A DNA stretch of 26,334 nucleotides from the NCBI GenBank assembly GCA_964627845.1, contig CAZVKL010000014.1, positions 1 through 26,334 on the forward strand, written 5' to 3'. The position numbers and the translations under genes were made by a program. Numbering within the stretch: the stretch's first letter is position 1; each line of letters opens with the position of its first letter. Below the pieces are notes generated by a model. The model had not been told where the DNA came from. It made no database searches and saw nothing but the letters and a program-made list of their open reading frames with translations. Shown in pieces: positions 7,548 through 13,611 of the stretch. This DNA comes from DUUI01 sp964627845. GTDB taxonomy: Bacteria; Bacillota_I; Bacilli_A; Erysipelotrichales; Erysipelotrichaceae.

Positions 7548-8348
7548 ATGAAAAATATTAAATGTGTCGTCTTCGATATTGACGGAACCCTCATTGCTAG
7601 AGGTAAAAATGAAATTGAAGCTTCCGCAAAAATCGCGATCAAGCAGTTAAAACAACAAGGACTAAAAGTTATCGTCGCCACAGGCAGAGCGAGTTACTTT
7701 ATTCAACCTGATGTAAAATTAACGATTAATCCTGATTTTTATGTAACCATCAATGGTCAGTTAGTCACTGATAAATATTTTAACCTGATTGACGGGAAGA
7801 AATTAGATATTGATGAGTCAAACGCATTATTAAATGCCTGTAGAGAACATGGCATAGCGATTGCTGGAAAAAACAAACAGTCAGTTGATGTCTATCATCT
7901 ATACGATCAGTTTTGGCCCATCTATGTTCATGGTGACGAAAGTTTGAAACACATTGTTAAAAACAAGCAGGATTTAGTCCAGTTTGATCAAGAGACTGCG
8001 ACTTATGGCTTATTTATGATTGGCGATGAAACGGTTATTCGACAATTCGATCAATATTTAGATAAACTCCAATTGTCTTATGCCTACCAGAATGCTTATG
8101 AAGCATTTGATAAAACCGTCGGCAAAAGCGATGGAATTGAAAAAGCACTCACTCATTATGGTTTAAACTGGAATGAAACAATCGTATTTGGTGATGCGAA
8201 CAATGACATCCATATGTTTGAAAAAGCCGCCATTTCTGTGGCAATGGGTAATGCTTCAGAGGATGCCAAAGCGTTTGCCAGTTATGTCACAACGAATGTA
8301 GAGGATGATGGCATTTTCAATGCGTTAAAACATTTCAATTTAATCTAA
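7548..8348 (+). CDS. Cof-type HAD hydrolase (sugar or nucleotide phosphatase)
   Basis: A 266-residue haloacid-dehalogenase phosphatase of the Cof/IIB subfamily. Motif I FDIDGTL gives nucleophile Asp10 and Asp12; motif II is VATGR (about 43-47); motif III is the lysine in GKSDGIEKAL (about 199-208); motif IV is VFGDANNDIHMFE (about 217-229), followed by SVAMGNA. The alpha/beta type-IIB cap lies between motifs II and III (about 75-185). These enzymes dephosphorylate sugar phosphates, FMN or pyridoxal phosphate; the substrate cannot be read from sequence. I use the ATG at 7548 because the ORF's earlier ATG lies upstream of the -10 box. Monocistronic, closed by a terminator. Confidence 0.9.
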   Translation: MKNIKCVVFDIDGTLIARGKNEIEASAKIAIKQLKQQGLKVIVATGRASYFIQPDVKLTINPDFYVTINGQLVTDKYFNLIDGKKLDIDESNALLNACREHGIAIAGKNKQSVDVYHLYDQFWPIYVHGDESLKHIVKNKQDLVQFDQETATYGLFMIGDETVIRQFDQYLDKLQLSYAYQNAYEAFDKTVGKSDGIEKALTHYGLNWNETIVFGDANNDIHMFEKAAISVAMGNASEDAKAFASYVTTNVEDDGIFNALKHFNLI

Positions 8349-8373
8349 ACATTTCTTTTTAAGAAGTGTTTTT
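8347..8373 (+). terminator. Rho-independent terminator of HAD gene
   Basis: An 11-bp stem (AAACATTTCTT at 8347-8357, AAGAAGTGTTT at 8361-8371, one T-G pair) with a 3-nt loop and T run (8369-8373), overlapping the stop codon of the HAD gene. Confidence 0.85.
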
Positions 8374-8665
8374 AAAATAAAAAGATGTCGAAAAAGTTGA
8401 GGTGAATAAGAATATTACCCTAACTTTTTCAACACCTTAAACCAGCAGGCCATGTGATTTTAATGGTTACTTGATATGAATAAGAATAATTCACCGAATA
8501 AATCACTACTGGTTAATAGGTATAGTTAATTCGATTGACTACACCTGAAACAATTCTATCAATTCAGCGAGTTATTAACAACTTAAGTGCTTAATTGTGA
8601 TAATATAATCAACATTAAACAAAATGAGTATGAAATTTATGTCAATAAAACCCTTGTAAACATTG
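8374..8665. other. Gene-free stretch with nested inverted repeats and a 12-nt direct repeat
   Basis: No ORF of note is found between the HAD terminator and the GT8 promoter. It holds an imperfect 18-nt inverted repeat (8386-8403 with 8417-8434, three mismatches or wobbles, 13-nt loop). A second nested pair follows: AACCAG/CTGGTT (8440-8445, 8509-8514) around GTGATTT/AAATCAC (8454-8460, 8500-8506). TGAATAAGAATA occurs twice, at 8403-8414 and 8477-8488, once in each loop. The first element could act as a back-up or bidirectional terminator, since its minus-strand copy runs into T-rich sequence. A small RNA or decayed element is also possible. I recognise no known RNA family. Confidence 0.45.
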
Positions 8666-8671
8666 TATAAT
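8666..8671 (+). promoter_or_regulatory. -10 box of GT8 gene
   Basis: TATAAT at 8666-8671 lies 25 bp before the ATG at 8696, with GGAGG (about 8686-8690) as ribosome binding site. No convincing -35 at 16-18 bp; the nearby TTGTAA is only 6 bp away. Confidence 0.5.
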
Positions 8672-8695
8672 GAAAGAAGAATTTTGGAGGAGAAT

Positions 8696-9517
8696 ATGTC
8701 AGAACCCATTCATCTACTGTTTAGTTTCAATAAAAACTACATTAAACCTTTTCAGGTCTTAATCACTTCACTACTTACGAATAACCCAAATGAAAAATTT
8801 CATGTTTGGTTATTACATAGTGATATTCACGATGATCATTTAGATTCACTCTTATTGGATGCTGATCCAACTATGATTGAACTCACCGATATCAAGGTTG
8901 ACTCTTCGGTGTTTGAGCAGGCACACATAACAAATCGTTATCCTCAACAAATGTACTATCGTTTGTTTGCTCCTCAATTCCTTCCTAAAGAATTAAAGAA
9001 AGTGCTTTATTTAGATCCAGATATTTTAATCATTAATCCAATTAGAGAACTATGGGAAATTGATTTAAAGGAAAATGCGTTTGCTGCGGCTAACCACTCT
9101 GGTTTAACTGACATAATGAATACGGTCAACCGGATTCGTCTCAATACTGACCATGATTATTTTAATACGGGAGTGATGTTAATGGATTTAGATAAAGCTA
9201 GAGACATCATTGACCCAAAAGATATTTTTAAGATTGTAAATGAAAGTAAATTAGAATTATTCTTACCTGATCAAGATGTATTTAATCATCTGTATGGTAA
9301 ATACACCTTGGATTTAGATGAAACGATTTGGAATTATGATGCTCGTTATTTTCAACAATATCGACTTCGCTCTAATGGTGAAATGAATCTAGACTGGGTT
9401 ATTGAAAATACCGCAATTCTTCATTTTTGTGGAAAGCAGAAACCTTGGCATAAAAATTATAGTGCTAAATTTGGTTCTTTGTATAAACACTATATGCATA
9501 AAACTAATTTTAAGTAA
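8696..9517 (+). CDS. Glycosyltransferase family 8 protein
   Basis: A 273-residue GT-A fold retaining glycosyltransferase of family GT8 (general stress protein A / LPS galactosyltransferase group). The N-terminal HLLFSFNKNYIKPFQVLITSL, the segment MYYRLFAPQFLP (about 86-97), the metal-binding DxD as YLDPDILI (Asp107, Asp109), YFNTGVMLMDL (155-165), LPDQDVFN (190-197) and C-terminal HFCGKQKPW (243-251) are all standard GT8 features. It transfers a sugar from a nucleotide-sugar donor, likely to a cell-surface glycan or lipid; no membrane segment is seen. The start at 8696 is chosen because GGAGG is 5 nt upstream; the earlier ATG at 8663 would lie at or before the -10 box. Convergent with the ABC transporter gene. 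Confidence 0.9.
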   Translation: MSEPIHLLFSFNKNYIKPFQVLITSLLTNNPNEKFHVWLLHSDIHDDHLDSLLLDADPTMIELTDIKVDSSVFEQAHITNRYPQQMYYRLFAPQFLPKELKKVLYLDPDILIINPIRELWEIDLKENAFAAANHSGLTDIMNTVNRIRLNTDHDYFNTGVMLMDLDKARDIIDPKDIFKIVNESKLELFLPDQDVFNHLYGKYTLDLDETIWNYDARYFQQYRLRSNGEMNLDWVIENTAILHFCGKQKPWHKNYSAKFGSLYKHYMHKTNFK

Positions 9518-9547
9518 AAAAGCGTTAAATTTGAAAATCAACGCTTT
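9517..9547 (-). terminator. Terminator of MarR-ABC operon, between convergent genes
   Basis: AAAGCGTT (9519-9526) and AACGCTTT (9540-9547) form an 8-bp stem with a 13-nt loop. On the minus strand the stem is followed by a T run, so it mainly ends the ABC transporter transcript; plus-strand readthrough from the GT8 gene meets only short T tracts. Confidence 0.65.
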
Positions 9548-11354
9548 CTTCAAGTTCTTTAAATTGTGTTTCATAGAGTTGTCGATACAACCCATTGGTT
9601 TGTAATAATGTTTGGTGTTGTCCTCTTTCGTGGATTTCACCATTTTTCATAACTAAGATTTCATCAGCGGCTAAGATTGTGGATAGACGGTGAGCAATCA
9701 CAATGCTCGTCTTTTCTTTGATCATTGGCGCAATGGCTTCTTGGATGAGGTTTTCAGCAATCGAATCTAATGATGAGGTCGCCTCATCAAAGATAACAAT
9801 GGTTGGGTCTTTTAATAACACTCTGGCGATTGAAATACGTTGTTTCTCCCCACCTGAGAGTTTTAGGCCTCGATTGCCAACCAAGGAATCATATTTTAAT
9901 TCCAAAGACTCAATGAAATCATGGATATTGGCTTTCTTACAAGCGTCAATAATTTCTTCTTTTGTGGCATTGGGCTTGGCATATAATAAATTATCCATAA
10001 TAGACCCATTAAACAGATAGGTGTCTTGGGTCACCACCCCTAGATTGTCTCGAATAAAGGATAAATCTAAATCCCGAAGATCATAGTTATCGAGTCGTAT
10101 TTGACCTTTGGTGACATCGTAGAGTCTTAACAATAGATTAATGATGGTACTCTTCCCTGATCCTGATGGTCCAACAATTGCGATACTTTTGCCACTGTCT
10201 AACTCAAAATTAATATTCTTTAAGATTGGTCTTGTCTCATCATATTGAAAACTGACTGACTCAAAGCGAACATTTCCATTGAAGTGTTTGGGTGTAATCG
10301 CATTGTCTTTATTCTTAATCTCTAAGTCCATATCCAAGTACTCAAAGATGCGTGAAAATAAAGCCATTGAACGAATCACTTCAACTTGTGTGTTTAATAA
10401 TGAATTGACTGGCTGATACATTCTTGAGAGTAAAGCGACTAATACGGTGATGTCTCCTACACTAATCGATGAATCATAGCGGATCATGAGTAATCCACCC
10501 ACTAAATAAATTAACATCGGGCCAATACTTGAGAAAGTACTGATGAGGACTCTAAACCAACGACCGGCCATACTTTGTTTAATGTTTAAGTCAATCAATC
10601 GACGGTTGGCTTTTTCATATTTATTAATTTCATATGATTGACGATTTAATAGTTTAACTAATAACTGACCACTCACGGATAAGGTCTCGTTTAAGATTGT
10701 ATTAATTTCATCATTCGATTGTTGTACTTCGTTGGTAAGTGACCATCTTGTCCGTCCAGCACTTCGTGTTGGTATCGCGAACAATGGAACAATGACTAAA
10801 CCGACGGTTGCTAATAACCAATTCTTTTGATACATCGCAAAGGCGGCAACACCTAAAGTAATTACATTCGATAAAATACTGGTGAAGGTTGAAGAAATAA
10901 CTTGTCTTACGCCAGAAATATCGCTGGTCATTCGAGTAATAATATCCCCTTGGGCATTGCTGGTGAAGAAACGTAATGACATCGATAGCATATGTTGATA
11001 CATCTTATTTCTAAGATTATAGGTGATTCTTTCTGACACCCAAACATTTAGATATGATTCAAAGATTCCAACTAGATTTGCTAATAAGGTAACTCCCATG
11101 ACTAAGCCAATCAGGACTAATAACGCATTAAAATCTTGGGCGATTAATCCTTCATCAATAATTCTCCCAGTCAAGACGGCTGGTAAAATTCGTAAGACGG
11201 CTGAAATTAGAATAGTCAGAATAATTAAGATCATTTGTTTCCAATACGGACGCAAATAGGAAGCGATTCTCAAGATGAGTGCTTTAGTAATTTTGGGTCT
11301 ATTCGCTTTTTCTTGGTCTGTTAAAAAAGCATTTCGACCTCGTCTTACTGACAA
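9525..11354 (-). CDS. ABC exporter half-transporter (multidrug/lipid type), TTG start
   Basis: A 609-residue half-transporter of the ABCB/MsbA type: six-helix membrane domain (about 35-330) fused to an ATPase domain. Walker A GPSGSGKST (395-403), Q-loop VTQDTYLFNGS (about 441-451), signature LSGGEKQR (499-506), Walker B IVIFDEATSSLD (519-530) with catalytic Glu524, and H-loop His555 are intact. It can therefore work as a homodimer; no second half gene is adjacent. The start codon is TTG (11352-11354), preceded by GAGG at 7 nt and overlapping the marR-like stop by 10 bp. The next in-frame ATG would delete the first membrane helix. Control by the adjacent MarR regulator suggests drug or toxic-compound export; the substrate is unknown. 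Confidence 0.92.
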   Translation of the reverse strand: MSVRRGRNAFLTDQEKANRPKITKALILRIASYLRPYWKQMILIILTILISAVLRILPAVLTGRIIDEGLIAQDFNALLVLIGLVMGVTLLANLVGIFESYLNVWVSERITYNLRNKMYQHMLSMSLRFFTSNAQGDIITRMTSDISGVRQVISSTFTSILSNVITLGVAAFAMYQKNWLLATVGLVIVPLFAIPTRSAGRTRWSLTNEVQQSNDEINTILNETLSVSGQLLVKLLNRQSYEINKYEKANRRLIDLNIKQSMAGRWFRVLISTFSSIGPMLIYLVGGLLMIRYDSSISVGDITVLVALLSRMYQPVNSLLNTQVEVIRSMALFSRIFEYLDMDLEIKNKDNAITPKHFNGNVRFESVSFQYDETRPILKNINFELDSGKSIAIVGPSGSGKSTIINLLLRLYDVTKGQIRLDNYDLRDLDLSFIRDNLGVVTQDTYLFNGSIMDNLLYAKPNATKEEIIDACKKANIHDFIESLELKYDSLVGNRGLKLSGGEKQRISIARVLLKDPTIVIFDEATSSLDSIAENLIQEAIAPMIKEKTSIVIAHRLSTILAADEILVMKNGEIHERGQHQTLLQTNGLYRQLYETQFKELEESVDFQI

Positions 11355-11770
11355 TGTTTGTCCTCAATTCCATTGGCTAACTTGTTGATTAACTTAATAA
11401 GTTCATCTTGTTCGCTCTGTGTTAAGATTGTTTCTAATTGTTTTGAAAATTCCCTTTGTTGTTTAGTGAGTATCTCTAATTGACCTTTGCCTTTATCGGT
11501 TATGGATAGTATGTAAGTTCTTAGATCAAGTGGGTTCTTCTCTCTTTGAATATACCCTAATTCAATAAGTCGACTTAATCGCTCATTTAATGAAGACACA
11601 CGAATATCCAACTTTTCAGATAATTCTTTGGTGGTAATGCCATCATGTCGACAAATAACACTCAGTAATCTTCGACTGCCTCTTCTTGGCATCTTGTTAT
11701 GTCTTTGACGTCTCAACACTCTCATTAATCGATCAAGTTGAAACATCAAACTTTCATTTTCTTTGTTCAT
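11345..11770 (-). CDS. MarR-family transcriptional regulator of the ABC exporter
   Basis: A 141-residue winged-helix DNA-binding repressor. Residues about 32-95 form the domain: RRLLSVICRHDGITTKELSEKLDIRVSSLNERLSRLIELGYIQRE is helix-turn-helix plus recognition helix, followed by the wing DLRTYILSITDKGK. The flanking helices (1-30, 105-141) would make the dimer interface. The N-terminus is unusually Arg-rich (RVLRRQRHNKMPRRGSRR). It is first in an operon with the ABC exporter, and its promoter carries two copies of a perfect palindrome, so autorepression relieved by an exported ligand is likely. Confidence 0.88.
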   Translation of the reverse strand: MNKENESLMFQLDRLMRVLRRQRHNKMPRRGSRRLLSVICRHDGITTKELSEKLDIRVSSLNERLSRLIELGYIQREKNPLDLRTYILSITDKGKGQLEILTKQQREFSKQLETILTQSEQDELIKLINKLANGIEDKHCQ

Positions 11771-11785
11771 ATAACTCTCTTTCTA

Positions 11786-11832
11786 ACAGGTACCTGTGCA
11801 TTGATTATATAACAGGTACCTGTTAATGTCAA
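11786..11832 (-). promoter_or_regulatory. Consensus promoter with two palindromic MarR operators
   Basis: On the minus strand a perfect TTGACA (11827-11832), exactly 17 bp, and a perfect TATAAT (11804-11809). The spacer contains AACAGGTACCTGTT (11811-11824), a perfect 14-bp palindrome. A second copy, ACAGGTACCTGT (11786-11797), starts at about +1; centres are 26 bp apart. A repressor bound here would block both RNA polymerase binding and initiation. The marR-like ATG follows at 11770. Confidence 0.85.
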
Positions 11833-11837
11833 CTCAT

Positions 11838-11865
11838 TAAAAAAACCAACCGTTCTGGTTGGTTT
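11838..11865 (-). terminator. Rho-independent terminator of sigI-rsgI operon
   Basis: AAACCAACC (11843-11851) and GGTTGGTTT (11857-11865) form a perfect 9-bp stem with a 5-nt loop; on the minus strand the stem is followed by a T run (11838-11842). It overlaps the rsgI stop codon and ends 5 bp before the -35 of the marR promoter. Confidence 0.92.
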
Positions 11866-12673
11866 AGTCATCATAGTCTGTATCCCCATAATCGGAATCA
11901 TCATAATCTGAATCGTCATAGCTAGGTGGGGTTGTTGGGGCTGGGGTAGGTGTTGGTGTTGGAGCTGGGGCTGGGGTTGGTTCAGGACGACTTGGGGTTG
12001 GATCTTGTTGTTGTGGTTCTGGTTCTTCGTCAAGGTCGTCTCCATATTGATTATCGTCTTCCAACTCAACAGGAATAACAATTTCATGTCGATTGGTCAA
12101 TCGATCACCAACGATTATGGTGGCTGACACTCGATTATGTAAAACCTCTTGGACATGTTCTTTCATACTGGTTGTCGCTTCATGTATCCAAGCTTCGTCT
12201 TGTGCATCAAATGAAATTGAGATTTGGCCACCCTCTTGTAAGTAATCTTGTTGGAGGGATAAGTCGACTAATTCATCGATGACAATATTCAGGTGTTTTT
12301 GTTTGTAATCATAGTCACTTGCTAATGATTGTCCTTCTTGGTTTAATCCTTCAATCTCTTCTACGACTTTTTCTTGATTTACATCAATTCTTACTTCTGG
12401 GTTTATCTTTAAGAATACTGACGCAAATGAACTTGCGGGGGTTGGCGTACGAATGACGAGGGTCACTAAGATGACGGCAACGGCACTCAAGACAGAGATG
12501 GCTGCCATTATTTTGTTGGCACTGAAGAAGTGAGCTTGAGGCTCATTCATTTCAAAGACATAATCAATTAATTGTCCAACTTCATAGTTCTTATTGGCTA
12601 CTTTTCGAAATTGTCCATCTTCACTTAAGACGACGGCGTAACCTAAGTGGGTTTCTAAAACCATGTATTTCAT
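11864..12673 (-). CDS. rsgI: RsgI-family anti-sigma factor with Pro-rich linker and Asp/Tyr-rich tail
   Basis: A 269-residue single-pass membrane protein. Residues 1-40 (VLETHLGYAVVLSEDGQFRKVANKNYEVGQLI) are the cytoplasmic RsgI N-terminal domain that binds SigI. A membrane helix spans about 53-75. Residues about 84-145 (VFLKINPEVRIDVNQ...IEGLNQEG) are the extracellular RsgI domain with the Asn91-Pro92 pair; in Bacillus RsgI this type of domain is reported to self-cleave at Asn-Pro. The outer half ends in an acidic segment, a Pro/Thr/Ala linker (about 218-250) and a tail built on SDYDD/TDYDD units (251-269). Clostridial RsgI proteins carry carbohydrate-binding or other sensor domains there. 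The ATG overlaps the sigI stop (ATGA), with AAAGGAGG 9 nt upstream. Role: hold SigI inactive until an outside signal arrives. Confidence 0.85.
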   Translation of the reverse strand: MKYMVLETHLGYAVVLSEDGQFRKVANKNYEVGQLIDYVFEMNEPQAHFFSANKIMAAISVLSAVAVILVTLVIRTPTPASSFASVFLKINPEVRIDVNQEKVVEEIEGLNQEGQSLASDYDYKQKHLNIVIDELVDLSLQQDYLQEGGQISISFDAQDEAWIHEATTSMKEHVQEVLHNRVSATIIVGDRLTNRHEIVIPVELEDDNQYGDDLDEEPEPQQQDPTPSRPEPTPAPAPTPTPTPAPTTPPSYDDSDYDDSDYGDTDYDD

Positions 12674-13398
12674 GAATAATGGCCTCCTTTCTCTTTAAAG
12701 ACATTGACCAAATGGCCACGAATAATGTCATACCCGTTTGTTAGAATGATTAACATGACTAAGACATATTTACGATGCCTTTCGATTGTTTTACGATCCG
12801 CCTTGGAACCTTCAACTAACTTTGCTAGTGGAAGTTTTTTTGTTTGCAATAATTCTTCAAGTAAAACTGGATTGTTTTTTGCGTAGAGGATTGCTTTTTT
12901 ACATGTCTCTAATGTCCGAGTTTGTTTCGGAGAATTATCGGCTACGTCACTTAAAGTCACGTTAAATTCTTTAAGCACTTGACTCAGTTCAATAATTTCT
13001 TGTTGGGTCGCTTGGAGCCTGACTTCATCGAGTGGGTCAAATTGATGAGATGGTATCCTATCCATTAAGTTAATATCTTCTTTGTCATCAACTGAATCAT
13101 CCAAGGACATCACCCCATAATGTCGACTTTCTGATCGTTTGAAGTCGATTAAGCGACTTTTAATGATCATGGATGCATAGGCGAGAAATGCGCCTCTAGA
13201 ACTTGAGTAACTCATAATGGCTTCATGGAAGGCCATCATCCCTATACTTAATTCTTCGTCTTTTTCACTGACAAATCGGTTTAAAAAACGGGATACTTCG
13301 GCACTAATAAAAGGCATGTAAGATCGAATCAGATCATCTGCTGCTTGAACATTCTCTCTTGCCATCAATACTTGTTGAACAATTTCTTGTTGGGTCAT
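12670..13398 (-). CDS. sigI: RNA polymerase sigma factor SigI
   Basis: A 242-residue alternative sigma factor. The sigma region 2 pattern is seen at about 22-95 (LIRSYMPFISAEVSRFLNRFV, EELSIGMMAFHEAIMSYSSSRGAFLAYASMIIKSRLIDFKRSE). It is followed by the SigI hallmarks: SLDD and DxxDP region (about 97-122), the EI-x-ELS-x-LKEFNVTLSDVADNSPKQTRT segment, and a C-terminal helix-turn-helix LPLAKLVEGSKADRKTIERHRKYVLVMLIILTNGYDIIRGHL (about 188-230). SigI directs heat- and envelope-related genes in Bacillus and polysaccharide-responsive genes in clostridia. AGGAG lies 7 nt before the ATG. Adjacent rsgI, and a SigI-type promoter in front of the gene, indicate autoregulation. Confidence 0.92.
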   Translation of the reverse strand: MTQQEIVQQVLMARENVQAADDLIRSYMPFISAEVSRFLNRFVSEKDEELSIGMMAFHEAIMSYSSSRGAFLAYASMIIKSRLIDFKRSESRHYGVMSLDDSVDDKEDINLMDRIPSHQFDPLDEVRLQATQQEIIELSQVLKEFNVTLSDVADNSPKQTRTLETCKKAILYAKNNPVLLEELLQTKKLPLAKLVEGSKADRKTIERHRKYVLVMLIILTNGYDIIRGHLVNVFKEKGGHYS

Positions 13399-13426
13399 GC
13401 TTCTCTCCTGTGTATCCTTCTATAGT

Positions 13427-13457
13427 ATACGAGCTTAGTTTGATATAATTGGGGTCA
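13427..13457 (-). promoter_or_regulatory. SigI-type autoregulatory promoter of sigI-rsgI
   Basis: On the minus strand TGACCCC (13451-13457), 19 bp, then CGTATACTATA (13421-13431). The ACCCC / CGTA pattern resembles the published SigI promoters of Bacillus and Clostridium (C-rich -35, CGWA -10). The same elements at the same 19-bp spacing occur in front of the divergent operon. Start of transcription would be about 20-25 bp before the sigI ribosome binding site. Confidence 0.75.
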
Positions 13458-13466
13458 CTACCATCA

Positions 13467-13475
13467 ATTATACCA
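13467..13475 (-). promoter_or_regulatory. Possible SigA promoter of sigI-rsgI
   Basis: Minus-strand TGG followed by TATAAT (13467-13472) is an extended -10 element about 70 bp before sigI, upstream of the SigI-type promoter. It could supply a basal level of sigma and anti-sigma. No clear -35. Confidence 0.45.
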
Positions 13476-13524
13476 CTTGAATTAAAAAAATTAGTTTTAT
13501 GATAAAATTAAAAAAATCATCCCC

Positions 13525-13560
13525 GACCCCAGTTTTAGAAATATCAATGCGTATGCTATA
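13525..13560 (+). promoter_or_regulatory. SigI-type promoter of lipoprotein-VTC-DUF4956-CotH operon
   Basis: GACCCC (13525-13530), 19 bp, then CGTATGCTATA (13550-13560). This matches the sigI-rsgI promoter on the other strand in both elements and in spacing. No TATAAT-type alternative is found at a suitable distance, so this operon may depend on SigI. The ATG is at 13612 with AAGGAG at about 13599-13604. Confidence 0.75.
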
Positions 13561-13611
13561 AGTGTAAGGGACAACAAGCCCTACACTTCCAAAACGGAAA
13601 AGGAGAAAAAT

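Noticed and set aside
8654..8671. TTGTAA/TATAAT as a promoter for the GT8 gene
   Set aside because: The two boxes are only 6 bp apart, so TTGTAA cannot be the -35.
9389..9643. Overlapping small ORFs on both strands at the GT8/ABC junction
   Set aside because: They are shadows of the two convergent genes; no start signals or protein features.
11767..12087. A minus-strand ORF full of Gln, Pro and Met
   Set aside because: It is another frame of the rsgI low-complexity tail and also runs across the marR promoter.
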